A stretch of 64,000 nucleotides of DNA from contig NZ_PDJO01000001.1 in assembly GCF_002563775.1 (NCBI RefSeq), positions 2,118,001-2,182,000 of the forward strand, read 5' to 3'. The position numbers and the translations under genes were made by a program. The notes below the pieces were generated by a model, which worked only from the letters and a program-made list of their open reading frames with translations, was not told where the DNA came from and searched no databases. Below are positions 52,132-61,355 of this stretch, one piece after another. The DNA comes from Thioclava sp. ES.031. GTDB lineage: Bacteria; Pseudomonadota; Alphaproteobacteria; Rhodobacterales; Rhodobacteraceae. Position 1 is the first letter of the stretch. The number at the start of each line of letters is the position of its first letter.

Positions 52132-52748
52132 CACGACATCGCCTTGATGAACCGTCCCAGAGCTGCGGCCGGGTCGTCCTCGCGCCAGACCTCGTCGCCG
52201 AAGGCGAACCAGTCGGTGACGGGGGCGAATTTCGTGACCAATTCCTCGGTGAGCGCACCTTCGGCCACCACCGGCACTTCGATCACTTCGGACCACCAGG
52301 CGAACAGCTCGTGCTCGGCCGGTTCGGCCGTTCCCAGATTGGTCTCGCCGATCGGGCCGAAGCAGACATAGTCGGCCCCCGCCTCGCCCGCGTTCATCCC
52401 CTCATGGCGGGAATTACCGCAGTAGCTTCCGACGATCGCATCGTCACCCAGCTCCTTGCGGCCATAGCGGATCTGTTTCGCGCCATCGATGAAATGGACC
52501 CCGTCGAGCCCGTGGCGTTCGACGAGAGCGACATGGGATTCGATGACCAGCGCCACGTCGCGGGCATGGGCCACTTCGCGCATCGCATCGGCGATCCGAC
52601 CGATCTCGTATTCGTCGCGACTGGCCAGCGACAGGCGGATGCAGGCGATGTCATGCGCGTCGAGCACCGAGGCCAGTTTCGGCGCGAATTCCTCGGCGTC
52701 GAAAGCGGGCGGCGTGATCAGGTAAATCTGCGGGCGGTCTTCGGCCAT
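52131..52748 (-). CDS. ThiE/TenI-like protein, atypical
   Basis: A 205-residue TIM-barrel protein that aligns with thiamine-phosphate synthase and TenI-type proteins: IYLITPP start, DGVHFIDGAKQ near residues 91-101, and GADYVCFGPIGET near 130-142. The usual ThiE TK pair after GPVFPT is replaced by NLGTA, so thiamine-phosphate synthesis is doubtful. AGGAG lies 8 bases before the ATG. It is coupled to the kinase gene downstream. The two may act in one small pathway. Confidence 0.7.
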   Translation of the reverse strand: MAEDRPQIYLITPPAFDAEEFAPKLASVLDAHDIACIRLSLASRDEYEIGRIADAMREVAHARDVALVIESHVALVERHGLDGVHFIDGAKQIRYGRKELGDDAIVGSYCGNSRHEGMNAGEAGADYVCFGPIGETNLGTAEPAEHELFAWWSEVIEVPVVAEGALTEELVTKFAPVTDWFAFGDEVWREDDPAAALGRFIKAMS

Positions 52749-52848
52749 GGGCAGGCTCCTTTGCGGGTCTTGGCCGCCTATTAACGCAAGCGGCGCGGCC
52801 TTGCCAGTGCCAGCTTGCGCGACTAGGAGAGGCGCGAAAGGACCGCCC

Positions 52849-53604
52849 ATGCCCAATACGCCCGAAATTCCCGATCCCGCCCAGCCCGCCTTCATCCTCG
52901 TGCGTCCGCAGATGGGCGAGAATATCGGGGCGGCGGCGCGCGCGATGCTGAACTTCTCGCTGCGCAAGATGCGGTTGGTGGAACCGCGCGACGGCTGGCC
53001 CAACCCCAAAGCGGTGGCGATGGCCTCGGGGGCGGCCGGTCAGGTGCTCGATTTCGCGGGTGTCTATGACAGCGTGGCCGAGGCGGTGGCTGATTGCGAC
53101 TACGTCTTCGCCACCACCGCGCGGGGCCGTGAATTGCCCAAACCGATCTACACGCCCGAGGCGGCGATGGAGGAAGCGCGCAAACGCATCGTCGCGGGCC
53201 AGAAGGTCGGCGTGCTTTTCGGACCCGAGCGCACCGGGCTGGAGAATGACGACATCCTGCGCGCTAACGCGATCATCACCGTGCCGGTGAACCCGGAGTT
53301 CTTCTCGCTCAACCTCGCGCAGGCGGTGCTGCTGTCGGCCTATGAATATTCGCGCCACACGCTCGACTCGGTTCCGGTCGATCCCGGTCTTGCGGGCCAT
53401 GATCCGGCGAGTGCGGTCGAGGTCGAGAAGCTGGGCGATCACTTCGAGCAGCGGCTCGAGGAGGCGGGCTTCTTCCACCCGCCCGCGAAGGCGCCGATGA
53501 TGAAGCGCAACCTGCGCAACATGTGGACGCGTTTCGCGATGACGCGCTCGGAGGTGCAGACGCTGCACGGCGCTCTGCGACAAATTCTCCGCCCGCGCGA
53601 CTGA
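52849..53604 (+). CDS. SpoU-family RNA 2'-O-methyltransferase (TrmJ-like)
   Basis: A 251-residue SPOUT methyltransferase. The SpoU motifs are LVRPQMGENIGAAARAMLNF near residues 17-36, VGVLFGPERTGLEN near 117-130 and the knotted C-terminal FSLNLAQAVLL block. The overall length and C-terminal extension fit TrmJ (tRNA cytidine-32/uridine-32 2'-O-methyltransferase). AGGAGAG lies further upstream than usual. The exact RNA target is inferred from family. Confidence 0.85.
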   Translation: MPNTPEIPDPAQPAFILVRPQMGENIGAAARAMLNFSLRKMRLVEPRDGWPNPKAVAMASGAAGQVLDFAGVYDSVAEAVADCDYVFATTARGRELPKPIYTPEAAMEEARKRIVAGQKVGVLFGPERTGLENDDILRANAIITVPVNPEFFSLNLAQAVLLSAYEYSRHTLDSVPVDPGLAGHDPASAVEVEKLGDHFEQRLEEAGFFHPPAKAPMMKRNLRNMWTRFAMTRSEVQTLHGALRQILRPRD

Positions 53605-53642
53605 CGCTTGGTCAAAGACGCCGCTTGCGCCATCTTGAGAGC

Positions 53643-54353
53643 ATGTGGCGCGTCATCCGGGTCTCAGCATTGGCAGTTCTGGCGGGTGGGCTCTTGGGTC
53701 TGCTCGCGCTGTTGTGGTTCTACCCGGTGCTGGCGGCGGGGCTGTGCCCGCGCTGTTTCGGAATGGACCGGGCCGCGCCGGGCATTTTCGTCGAACATGA
53801 GATGAGCCGCGCAGAGCGGCGCGATCTGGTCGAGACGGTCGATGCGGCGCGCGATACGGTCGCCCAATTCTACCCGACGCGCGAAGCCCATACCCGTATT
53901 CTCGCCTGCACGAGCGACGCCTGCGACCGGCGGCTGGGCGGACGGGGTGCGGCGGCAGTGACCTATTCGCTCGGGGCTTGGGCGGTGGTGCGCGTGGCCC
54001 CGCGCGGGCTGACCGAGACGATCCTCGCCCATGAGCTGACCCATACCGAGACCCATGCCCGGCTGGGCGTGTTGGGTCAGGTGCGCGGCCGCATGCCCGC
54101 GTGGTTCGACGAGGGGCTCTCGGTGCTGGTCTCGAACGATCCGCGCTATCTCGGGCCGGGCTCGGGCATCGAGCGCTGTCAGGCGCTGCCGCGCGCCGAC
54201 CTGCCCTCCTCGCCTTTCGACTGGGCGCCGCAGGCCGGGCGCGACAACGGGCTTTATGCCGAGGCCGCCTGCGCCGTGCTGATCTGGGAGGCGCATCAGG
54301 GCGGGCCGGAGGCCATCCTCGCGCGGCTGGAAACCGGGCGCAGCTTTCCCTGA
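53643..54353 (+). CDS. Gluzincin-like putative metallopeptidase, membrane-anchored
   Basis: A 236-residue protein with one N-terminal span (about residues 8-30). A zinc-binding HELTH is at 130-134 and a WFDEGLS motif at 154-160, the spacing of gluzincin (peptidase MA) enzymes in which the second Glu is a ligand. Two CxxC-like pairs lie early (LCPRCFG). I do not recognise a named family. It lies 38 bases after the SpoU gene and 69 bases before alr, in the same direction. Confidence 0.65.
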   Translation: MWRVIRVSALAVLAGGLLGLLALLWFYPVLAAGLCPRCFGMDRAAPGIFVEHEMSRAERRDLVETVDAARDTVAQFYPTREAHTRILACTSDACDRRLGGRGAAAVTYSLGAWAVVRVAPRGLTETILAHELTHTETHARLGVLGQVRGRMPAWFDEGLSVLVSNDPRYLGPGSGIERCQALPRADLPSSPFDWAPQAGRDNGLYAEAACAVLIWEAHQGGPEAILARLETGRSFP

Positions 54354-54422
54354 AACGCAGCCATGCGCGCGGCTTGCGCGGATTGCCCTTGACCTGAGGC
54401 CGTGTGCGCAGAAAAAGGGGCC

Positions 54423-55472
54423 ATGGCACAGGCAAATCTTCATATCGACCTCGACGCAGTGGTCAGCAATTGGCGCGCTCTCGATGCGCAATCGGGCGCG
54501 GCGACGCGCACGGCGGCGGTTGTGAAAGCCGACAGCTACGGCTTGGGCGCAGGGCGCGTGGCCCCGGCTTTGTATCAGGCGGGGGCGCGGGACTTCTTCG
54601 TCGCGCTGGCCGAGGAAGGCGCAAGGCTGCGCCCGCATCTGGGCGAGGACGCGCGGATCTTCATCCTCGGCGGTCATATGGCGGGCGATGCGGGTTTCCT
54701 GCGCGACGCGCGTCTGATCCCGATGCTCAACTCCGCCGAACAGGCGCAGCGGCATCTGCAGGCGATCCCCGAAAGCCCCGTGGGCGTGCAGCTCGACACC
54801 GGGATGAACCGGCTCGGGATGGAGGCAGCCGAGTGGCAGGCCACCGCCCCGCAGCTGATGGAGCGCGGGATCGAGCTGGTGATGAGCCACCTCGCCTGTT
54901 CCGACGAGCCGGACCACGAGATGAACGCCAAGCAGCTGGCCGAGTTCAAACGGATGACCGACGGCATGGGGCTGAGCCGCTCGCTCGCGGCGACGGGCGG
55001 CATCCTGCTGGGCCCGGATTATCATTTCGACGTGACGCGGCCCGGCATTGGGCTCTATGGCGGACGCCCCTTCGAGGAGGCGCGCCACGTCGCGACCCTT
55101 TCGCTGCCGGTGATTCAGACCCGCCTGGTCCAGCCCGGCGAGACCGTGGGCTACGGCAACACCTGGACCGCCGAGCGCGAGACCAAGATCGCGACGCTCT
55201 CGGCGGGCTATGCCGACGGGATCCACCGCGTGCTGTCGAACATCACCGCGCTTTACGCAGGCGACACGGCATGTCCGCTGCGGGGCCGCGTCTCGATGGA
55301 CCTGCTGACCGTCGATGTGACCGATCTCGATACGGTGCCCGACACGCTCGATCTGCTTGGCCCGCATCAGGGCGTCGATACGCTGGCCGATCTGGCAGGC
55401 ACGATCGGCTATGAGATCCTGACCTCGCTCGGCCCCCGCTACGCCCGGAATTACGCGGAGCCCACCGCATGA
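54423..55472 (+). CDS. alr: Alanine racemase
   Basis: A 349-residue PLP enzyme that makes D-alanine for peptidoglycan. The PLP lysine is K35 in [11 protein letters not shown]. The C-terminal barrel contains GYADGI with the second catalytic tyrosine and [20 protein letters not shown] and RPGIGLYGG are also present. It starts 6-8 bases after a GGGG site and overlaps mlaE by 4 bases. Confidence 0.95.
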   Translation: MAQANLHIDLDAVVSNWRALDAQSGAATRTAAVVKADSYGLGAGRVAPALYQAGARDFFVALAEEGARLRPHLGEDARIFILGGHMAGDAGFLRDARLIPMLNSAEQAQRHLQAIPESPVGVQLDTGMNRLGMEAAEWQATAPQLMERGIELVMSHLACSDEPDHEMNAKQLAEFKRMTDGMGLSRSLAATGGILLGPDYHFDVTRPGIGLYGGRPFEEARHVATLSLPVIQTRLVQPGETVGYGNTWTAERETKIATLSAGYADGIHRVLSNITALYAGDTACPLRGRVSMDLLTVDVTDLDTVPDTLDLLGPHQGVDTLADLAGTIGYEILTSLGPRYARNYAEPTA

Positions 55473-56260
55473 ATGCAGCGGCGCTCAGCCGACCGCTGGC
55501 CGCGCTGGGGCGGGCCACGCTCGCGCTGATGGCGGCGACGGGGCGGCTGTCGCTCTTTGTGGGCGAGACGCTGAGCCACCTGCTCCGCCCGCCGTTCTAC
55601 CTGCGCGAATTCTGGCTTGCCTGCCTCAATATCGGCTGGCTGTCGCTGCCGGTCGTGGGAATGACCGCGCTGTTCACCGGCGCCGCGCTCGCGCTGCAGA
55701 TCTACGCGGGGGGCGCGCGCTTCTCGGCCGAACAGGTCGTGCCCTCGATCACCGCGATCGGCATGGTCCGCGAGCTGGGCCCGGTCCTGGGCGGTTTGAT
55801 GGTGGCCGCGCGGGTGGCCTCAAGCATCGCCGCCGAGATCGGCACGATGAAAGTGACCGAGCAGATCGACGCGCTCACCACGCTTTCGACCAACCCGATG
55901 AAATATCTCACCGTGCCGCGCGTGCTGGCCGCGACGCTTTGCGTGCCGATGCTCGTCGGCGTGGGCGACGTGATCGGGATCATGGGCGGCTGGATGGTCG
56001 GCGTGAACCGCCTCGGCTTCAACTCGGCCACCTATCTCAAGAACACATGGGATTTCCTTGAGTTCTGGGACGTGGGATCGGGCCTCGTGAAGGGCGCGGC
56101 CTTCGGCTTCATCGTCGCCACGATGGGCTGCTATCACGGGATGAATTCGGGCCGCGGCGCGCAAGGCGTGGGCCGGGCCACGAAGTCGGCAGTGGTCGCC
56201 GCCTCGGTCGCGATCCTCGCCGCGAATTACGTGCTGACGGAGGCCTTCTTCTCGGCATGA
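55469..56260 (+). CDS. mlaE: MlaE-family ABC transporter permease
   Basis: A 263-residue permease with about five or six spans. The family opening [22 protein letters not shown] near residues 52-74 is followed by [37 protein letters not shown] (about residues 95-130), the conserved MlaE core. MlaE is the inner-membrane part of the phospholipid transport system that keeps outer-membrane asymmetry. It begins within an ATGA overlap with alr and overlaps mlaF by 4 bases. Confidence 0.92.
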   Translation: MNAAALSRPLAALGRATLALMAATGRLSLFVGETLSHLLRPPFYLREFWLACLNIGWLSLPVVGMTALFTGAALALQIYAGGARFSAEQVVPSITAIGMVRELGPVLGGLMVAARVASSIAAEIGTMKVTEQIDALTTLSTNPMKYLTVPRVLAATLCVPMLVGVGDVIGIMGGWMVGVNRLGFNSATYLKNTWDFLEFWDVGSGLVKGAAFGFIVATMGCYHGMNSGRGAQGVGRATKSAVVAASVAILAANYVLTEAFFSA

Positions 56261-57003
56261 TCACCCTCGACGCCATAACCCGCAGTTTCGGATCGAAACA
56301 CGTCCTGCGCGGCGTCGATCTGGTGGTGCCGACGGGGCAATCCACCGTCATCATCGGCGGCTCGGGCACCGGCAAATCGGTGCTTCTGAAATGCATCCTC
56401 GGGCTGATCGAGCCCGACGGCGGCAAGATTACCCTCGACGGGGTCGATGTGCATGAGGGAGAGCGCGACGCGTTCCTCGCCCGCTTCGGGATGCTGTTTC
56501 AGGGCGGTGCGCTGTTCGACAGCTTCTCGGTCTGGGAAAACGTGGCCTTCCGCCTGCTGCGCGGCGCACTGAAGCGGCCCAAGGCGGAGGCGCGCGAGAT
56601 CGCGATTGAGAAGCTGCGCCGCGTGGGGCTGTCGCCCGATGTGGCGGACCTGTATCCGGCGGAACTGTCGGGCGGGATGCAAAAGCGCGTGGGGCTTGCC
56701 CGCGCCATTGCCGCAGAGCCCGAGATCATCTTCTTCGACGAGCCCACGACCGGGCTCGACCCGATCATGGCGGGCGTCATCAACGAGCTGATCCGCGAAA
56801 TCGTGACCGAGATGGGCGCGACCGCGATGACGATCACCCATGACATGACCTCGGTCCGGGCGATTGCCGACCGCGTGGCAATGCTTCACGCGGGCAAAAT
56901 TCGCTGGGAAGGCCCGATCGCGGAAATGGATGCGACTTCCGACCCTTACGTCCAACAGTTCATTCACGGACGCGCCGAAGGGCCGATCGAAACGCTGCGC
57001 TGA
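56257..57003 (+). CDS. mlaF: MlaF-family ABC transporter ATPase
   Basis: A 248-residue ATPase with Walker A GGSGTGKS (about residues 32-39), signature ELSGGMQKRVGLARAI, Walker B IIFFDEPTTGLDP and an H-loop THDMTS. The sequence PYVQQFIHGRAEGP at the end is typical of MlaF. It is the motor of the MlaE permease. The operon continues to a PqiA-like gene; no MlaD (MCE) gene is in the window. Confidence 0.93.
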   Translation: MITLDAITRSFGSKHVLRGVDLVVPTGQSTVIIGGSGTGKSVLLKCILGLIEPDGGKITLDGVDVHEGERDAFLARFGMLFQGGALFDSFSVWENVAFRLLRGALKRPKAEAREIAIEKLRRVGLSPDVADLYPAELSGGMQKRVGLARAIAAEPEIIFFDEPTTGLDPIMAGVINELIREIVTEMGATAMTITHDMTSVRAIADRVAMLHAGKIRWEGPIAEMDATSDPYVQQFIHGRAEGPIETLR

Positions 57004-57065
57004 AAATTGGCGACTTTGCAGGGGCTTTCAGCTAGACCGGAGGGATATCCGTCGCGCGAGGCCCT

Positions 57066-57503
57066 ATGCTGAAATTCGCCAATCTGGCGCTCTTGCTGCT
57101 CTTCCCCCTCGCCTGGGCCGCGCCGCTTCTGCGCGCGGGGCTTCTGCCCTTCTTCGGGCTGGAGGAAATCTCGGTACTCAGCGGATTGCAGACGTTGTGG
57201 CGGACGGATGTGTTCCTCGCCCTGCTCGTCAGCTTCCTCGCCCTGTTTGCCCCCTATCTGAAGGTGATCGGGATCGCGCTGATTCAGTTCGATCTCGCTT
57301 CGCCGAAACTGACACCCGCGCTCAATATCCTCGGCAAACTCGCGATGGCCGATATCTTCCTGATCGCGATCTATATCGTGGTGGCGAAGGGCGTGGGCGT
57401 CGGACGCCTTGAGACGGCCTGGGGACTTTACCTGTTTACCGGATGCGTCGCGGCCTCCTTCGCGATCTCGCATCTGGAAATGAAAAAGGCGCCGCGAGGG
57501 TGA
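57066..57503 (+). CDS. PqiA-like membrane protein
   Basis: A 145-residue protein with four membrane spans, resembling one PqiA repeat (paraquat-inducible protein A). Features are LFPLAWAAPLLRAGLLPFFG near residues 12-31 and LGKLAMADIFLIAIYIVVAKG near 93-113. PqiA proteins work with MCE proteins (PqiB) in lipid transport. Its position right after mlaEF suggests the same process here. Its last codons overlap a terminator stem. Confidence 0.75.
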   Translation: MLKFANLALLLLFPLAWAAPLLRAGLLPFFGLEEISVLSGLQTLWRTDVFLALLVSFLALFAPYLKVIGIALIQFDLASPKLTPALNILGKLAMADIFLIAIYIVVAKGVGVGRLETAWGLYLFTGCVAASFAISHLEMKKAPRG

Positions 57504-57519
57504 TCCCCCGGGCGCCTTT
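57485..57519. terminator. Bidirectional terminator
   Basis: AAAGGCGCC (57485-57493) pairs with GGCGCCTTT (57511-57519), with A-rich and T-rich ends for both strands. It lies between the PqiA-like gene and the convergent DUF1150 gene. Confidence 0.75.
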
Positions 57520-57536
57520 CGCGTCCTTTCAGCCGA

Positions 57537-57764
57537 TCAATGGACCGAGACCGGGTCCAGATCGTTCTGCCGTGCGAGCGAGAAGGCCAGCTTGCGGTCC
57601 TTCACCAGCGCGAGCCGTTCGCCATCGCTGTCATGCACCGCGTAGAGGTGATCGACATCGTCCAGCTCGGCCCGGATTTCCTCGGGCAGATCGACGACCG
57701 CGACTTCGCGGACATAGACGATGGGATGCTCGGCATTGTCGCCGAAATCATATTCCGTATTCAT
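57537..57764 (-). CDS. DUF1150 family protein
   Basis: A 75-residue acidic protein (EYDFGDNAEHPIVYVREVAVVDLP near its start) of the DUF1150 family, which is found with small heat-shock genes in Rhodobacteraceae. ATG 57764 was chosen for the strong AGGAAAGGAAA 7 bases upstream. It lies 23 bases after hsp20 and is probably in the same operon. Function unknown; a link to heat-shock or redox response is inferred from the pairing. Confidence 0.8.
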   Translation of the reverse strand: MNTEYDFGDNAEHPIVYVREVAVVDLPEEIRAELDDVDHLYAVHDSDGERLALVKDRKLAFSLARQNDLDPVSVH

Positions 57765-57787
57765 TGCGCGTTTCCTTTCCTGCCTGT

Positions 57788-58198
57788 TCATTTCCGCTCG
57801 ATCGGGATGGTCTGCACAATCGTCTCGGGCGGGGCCCGGTTCAGATCGACATGCAGAAGACCGTTCTCGATCGTGGCGGCTGCGACCTCGACCCCTTCTG
57901 CGAGCACGAAGCTGCGCTGAAAGGCCCGTGCAGCGATACCGCGATGTAGGAACAGGCGTTCGCTGTCCTCTTCGCTCTGACGGCCGCGGATCACCAAAGC
58001 CCGGTCTTCGAGCGTGATCGCGAGGTCTTCCTCGCGGAAGCCTGCCACTGCGAGCGTGATGCGGAACGCATCCTCGCCGCGTTGTTCGATGTTATACGGC
58101 GGATAGGCATCCGATCCCTTGGCGGTGCGTTCCACCAGCCGTTCCAGCTGGTCGAAGCCCAGCAGGTAGGGATGTGCGCCAAAACTCAGTTTCGTCAT
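57788..58198 (-). CDS. Hsp20/alpha-crystallin small heat-shock protein
   Basis: A 136-residue small heat-shock protein of the IbpA/HspA type. The alpha-crystallin domain (about residues 35-125) has AFRITLAVAGFREEDLAIT, GRQSEEDSERLFLHRGIAARAFQRSF and ENGLLHVDL, with a C-terminal IxI-like tail (IPIERK). ATG 58198 has AAGGG 9 bases upstream and begins at the family start. A sigma-32-like promoter lies upstream. Confidence 0.92.
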   Translation of the reverse strand: MTKLSFGAHPYLLGFDQLERLVERTAKGSDAYPPYNIEQRGEDAFRITLAVAGFREEDLAITLEDRALVIRGRQSEEDSERLFLHRGIAARAFQRSFVLAEGVEVAAATIENGLLHVDLNRAPPETIVQTIPIERK

Positions 58199-58262
58199 TC
58201 GGCAAGCCCTTGATGAAGCGACGTTGCAAGTTCGGGCCCCGATCTTCGGCAGCCCACTACTC

Positions 58263-58293
58263 AAATATGGGCGGCGTGGAAGCCCCCTGCAAG
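58263..58293 (-). promoter_or_regulatory. RpoH (sigma-32)-like promoter of hsp20
   Basis: On the minus strand CTTGCA (58293-58288) is followed after about 16 bases by CCCATAT (58271-58265), close to the CTTGAA-N13-15-CCCCATnT heat-shock consensus. It lies about 65-95 bases before the hsp20 start codon. Confidence 0.55.
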
Positions 58294-58430
58294 ACCCCGC
58301 CGACCATTTACGCTGACGGCAAATTTTCTCCTAACCCGTTCGAAACCTGTTATATTGACCCTCCCACCTGACGGCCGAGGCCGAGTCGGGCGGATGATCT
58401 TTTGCGCAACCAGAACCGGACGATACGGAT

Positions 58431-58649
58431 ATGAACGCCCATCTCGAGATGGATCATGAAGAAGTGCTGCGGGTGAAACTGGAAGTGCTGCGCCGCGAAC
58501 ACCGCGATCTGGACGAGGCGATCCTGGCGCTCACGCAGGCGGTGCATTCCGATCAGCTGCGCCTTGTGCGTCTGAAAAAGCAAAAGCTGGCCCTGAAAGA
58601 CGAGATCGCGCGGATCGAAGACCAGCTCACCCCCGACATCATCGCCTGA
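58431..58649 (+). CDS. YdcH/DUF465 family protein
   Basis: A 72-residue coiled-coil protein rich in Leu, Lys, Glu and Arg, matching the small YdcH/DUF465 family: HLEMDHEEVLRVKLEVLRREHRDLD then an LVRLKKQKLALKDEIARIEDQL heptad block. It has no strong ribosome site and its promoter is not obvious. Function unknown; the family is widespread. Confidence 0.75.
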   Translation: MNAHLEMDHEEVLRVKLEVLRREHRDLDEAILALTQAVHSDQLRLVRLKKQKLALKDEIARIEDQLTPDIIA

Positions 58650-58695
58650 ACCCGACCTCCGACCAATCGGATCGGCGCCTGCGCGCCTCCGGGGC

Positions 58696-58723
58696 TTGCC
58701 GCGACGGCACAGATTCCTATAGT
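58696..58723 (+). promoter_or_regulatory. Candidate sigma-70 promoter of purEK
   Basis: TTGCCG (58696-58701) and TATAGT (58718-58723) with a 16-base spacer. The -10 lies 28 bases before the purE ATG. Confidence 0.5.
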
Positions 58724-58750
58724 GCGCCCTCCATCTGAAAAGGGGGCGTC

Positions 58751-59236
58751 ATGAGCGTGAAAGTGGGAATCATCATGGGCAGCCAGTCCGACTGGTCCAC
58801 GATGAAAGAGGCGGCGGAAATTCTCGACGAACTCGGTGTGGAATACGAGGCGAAGATCGTCTCGGCGCATCGCACTCCCGACAGGCTCTGGTCCTATGGC
58901 AAGACGGCTGTGGAGCGTGGGCTGCACGTCATCATCGCAGGCGCTGGCGGTGCCGCGCACCTGCCCGGCATGATGGCCTCGAAGACGCGCGTGCCGGTGA
59001 TCGGCGTGCCGGTGCAGACCCGGGCGCTCTCGGGCGTCGACAGCCTCTATTCCATCGTGCAGATGCCCAAGGGCTTCCCGGTCGCGACCATGGCGATCGG
59101 CGCGGCTGGGGCCGCCAATGCCGGTCTTATGGCGGCGGGGATCTTGGCCGTGTCCGATGCGGAACTGGCGAAGCGGCTCGATGACTGGCGTGAGAAGCTC
59201 TCGGCCTCGATCAAGGAGGAGCCGGAAGATGAGTGA
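58751..59236 (+). CDS. purE: 5-(carboxyamino)imidazole ribonucleotide mutase
   Basis: A 161-residue class I PurE, which rearranges N5-CAIR to CAIR in purine synthesis. Signature segments are [10 protein letters not shown] near residues 9-18, [10 protein letters not shown] near 37-46, [15 protein letters not shown] near 62-76 and [12 protein letters not shown] near 103-114. It overlaps purK by 8 bases. Confidence 0.96.
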   Translation: MSVKVGIIMGSQSDWSTMKEAAEILDELGVEYEAKIVSAHRTPDRLWSYGKTAVERGLHVIIAGAGGAAHLPGMMASKTRVPVIGVPVQTRALSGVDSLYSIVQMPKGFPVATMAIGAAGAANAGLMAAGILAVSDAELAKRLDDWREKLSASIKEEPEDE

Positions 59237-60293
59237 GCCCCTGCCCTACGGATCGGTGATCGGCATCCTCGGCGGCGGTCAGCTGGGCCGAATGCTCTCG
59301 GTCGCGGCCTCGCGTCTGGGCTACAAGACCCATATCTTCGAGCCGGGCGCGAACCCGCCCGCAGGCGACGTGGCCCATGCGGTGACCACCGCGCCCTATG
59401 AGGACGAGGCCGCGCTGCGCGCCTTCGCCGAGGCCGTGGACGTCATCACCTATGAGTTCGAGAACGTGCCGACCTCGGCGCTCGATCTGCTGGAAAGCCT
59501 CAAGCCGATCCGCCCGAACCGCAAGGCGCTGGCCGTCAGTCAGGACCGTCTGGTCGAGAAAGCCTTCCTCAACGATCTGGGCCTCGCCACCGCGCCTTTC
59601 GCCGCCGTGGACGATATCGAGGACCTGCAGGAAGCAATTGCCGAGATCGGCTGCCCCGCGATCCTGAAAACCCGTCGCTTCGGCTATGACGGCAAGGGTC
59701 AGGTGGTGATCAACGCGCCCGAAGAGGCCGCCGCCGCGCTGGAGGATATGAAGGGCGCGCCCGCGATCCTCGAAGGCTTCGTGGAGTTCTTCAAGGAGAT
59801 CTCCGTGATCGGCGCGCGCGCCGAGGATGGCGCGATCTCCTGCTACGATCCGGGCCAGAACAAGCATGAGGGCGGCATCCTGCGCACCACGCTGGTGCCC
59901 GCCGCGATCACCGACAACCAGCGCACCGATGCGGTTCTGCTGGCGGCCAAGATCCTGAACAAGCTCGATTATGTCGGCGTGATGGGGGTCGAGCTTTTCG
60001 TCACCCGCGACGCGCTGATCGTGAACGAGATCGCCCCGCGCGTGCATAATTCGGGCCACTGGACGCAGGCAGGCAGCGCGGTCGATCAGTTCGAGCAGCA
60101 TATCCGCGCCGTGACCGGATGGCCGCTGGGCGACGGCTCGCGCCATTGCGATGTCGAGATGGAGAACCTGATCGGCGACGATATGGACCGGGTGCCGGGG
60201 CTGGCGAAGCTCGCGCGGTATCAGGTGCATCTCTACGGCAAGTCCGAGGTGAAGCCGGGCCGCAAGATGGGCCATGTGAACCACATCCTGTAA
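59229..60293 (+). CDS. purK: N5-carboxyaminoimidazole ribonucleotide synthase
   Basis: A 354-residue ATP-grasp enzyme that carboxylates AIR to N5-CAIR. It opens [16 protein letters not shown], has ITYEFENVP near 71-79, the ATP-binding [12 protein letters not shown] near 147-158, and [24 protein letters not shown] near 260-283. ATG 59229 overlaps purE by 8 bases. PurE and PurK act in sequence, so the overlap is expected. A terminator follows. Confidence 0.95.
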   Translation: MSEPLPYGSVIGILGGGQLGRMLSVAASRLGYKTHIFEPGANPPAGDVAHAVTTAPYEDEAALRAFAEAVDVITYEFENVPTSALDLLESLKPIRPNRKALAVSQDRLVEKAFLNDLGLATAPFAAVDDIEDLQEAIAEIGCPAILKTRRFGYDGKGQVVINAPEEAAAALEDMKGAPAILEGFVEFFKEISVIGARAEDGAISCYDPGQNKHEGGILRTTLVPAAITDNQRTDAVLLAAKILNKLDYVGVMGVELFVTRDALIVNEIAPRVHNSGHWTQAGSAVDQFEQHIRAVTGWPLGDGSRHCDVEMENLIGDDMDRVPGLAKLARYQVHLYGKSEVKPGRKMGHVNHIL

Positions 60294-60296
60294 GTG

Positions 60297-60325
60297 AAAA
60301 AGGCGCCCATCGCGGGCGCCTTTTT
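60297..60325 (+). terminator. Terminator of purEK
   Basis: AAAAAGGCGCCC (60297-60308) pairs with GGGCGCCTTTTT (60314-60325), a 12-bp stem with a short loop and a T-run. It sits just after the purK stop. Confidence 0.92.
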
Positions 60326-60539
60326 CTTATGTCGTCACCGCACGCCTGCCCGTGGGGTGGCGCTCGGACGCTTCGAGCGGCAGCGCTTAATGCCAGCCAA
60401 ACCCCTCCGAAGCGGGAGCGTTGCGCGCGGGAGACGATGCGCCAGCCCGCCGGAACGGGCAGGCGCACGCCCTGCGGCTTCGCCGCGCACCGGGCGAGGT
60501 CTTCTATAGCCCGCCCGGCGCCTTTCTCTTATCTCGCGT

Positions 60540-61343
60540 TCACTTCGCGGACCATGTGAAGCGCGTGCCCCACGGATCGGCCACGCTGTCGCCATAGGCC
60601 TCGCGGAAGGCGGCGAGAGGTTCGGCGTCAGCCTTCAGCCCCACCTCGACCAGACCGGTCGCGGGCTGATGACGCGCCTTGGCCCCGCGGCTGTTCCAGA
60701 CATTGGTGGCGAGGTGGTGGTGATAGCCGCCCCAGCCGTGGAAGTTCGCCCCCGGATAGCGCGCCATCACATCCGCGCCGAGCGTCTCGGCATAGAACGG
60801 CTCCGCCGGATCGAGCGCGCCCACCTGAAGGTGAACGTGGCCGATCACCGTGCCTTTCGGCGCACCGCGCCACGGGCCACGGGCCTCTGCCATCACGTCG
60901 CGCAGGTCGATCGGATCGGTCACCATCGCGATCATCCCGTCCTTGCGCGGCCAGTCTTCGCGGGCGCGGTCACGGTAGATCTCGATACCGTTGCCCTCGG
61001 GGTCGTGCAGGTAGACCGCCTCGCTCACGAGGTGATCGGACGCCCCGTCGAGCCGGATGCCAGCCTCTGCGGCGTAGGTCAGCCACGCGCCCAGATCGGG
61101 CCGCTCGGGCAGCAGGAAGGCGGTGTGAAACAGCCCCGCTTCCGACCGGCTCGATTTGCGCGCCGATGCGTCGGCCTTGAGGATCACGAGGACCTTGCCA
61201 TCGACGCCGTAGCGGGCCTCATTTGCGTCGCCCGCGATCCGCTCCAGCCCGAGCACGCTCTCGTAGAACGCACCCACCGCCGGGAGGTCATGCACCACGA
61301 GGGTCACATGGCCGATTTCAACATTTGCGTCACTGGTCGCCAT
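60540..61343 (-). CDS. Glyoxalase-fold (VOC) protein, extradiol dioxygenase-like
   Basis: A 267-residue protein with two VOC repeats, in the family of CatE-like proteins. The first repeat shows HVTLVVHDLPAVGAFYESVLGL near 12-33 and an AFLLPERPDL strand. The second repeat has GHVHLQVGALDPAEPFY and YHHHLATNVW, where the clustered histidines resemble metal ligands. The function could be dioxygenase, hydrolase or glyoxalase-like; the sequence does not decide. It is followed after 12 bases by doxX in the same direction. Confidence 0.75.
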   Translation of the reverse strand: MATSDANVEIGHVTLVVHDLPAVGAFYESVLGLERIAGDANEARYGVDGKVLVILKADASARKSSRSEAGLFHTAFLLPERPDLGAWLTYAAEAGIRLDGASDHLVSEAVYLHDPEGNGIEIYRDRAREDWPRKDGMIAMVTDPIDLRDVMAEARGPWRGAPKGTVIGHVHLQVGALDPAEPFYAETLGADVMARYPGANFHGWGGYHHHLATNVWNSRGAKARHQPATGLVEVGLKADAEPLAAFREAYGDSVADPWGTRFTWSAK

Positions 61344-61355
61344 CGTCTCCTCCTG

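Noticed and set aside
52747..52848. Longer N-terminal start for the SpoU methyltransferase
   Set aside because: The extra residues precede the family start and have no ribosome site; ATG 52849 fits the fold.
60326..60539. G+C-rich region with several small hairpins after purK
   Set aside because: The hairpins are short and irregular, with no terminator or conserved RNA shape; I do not call an RNA gene.
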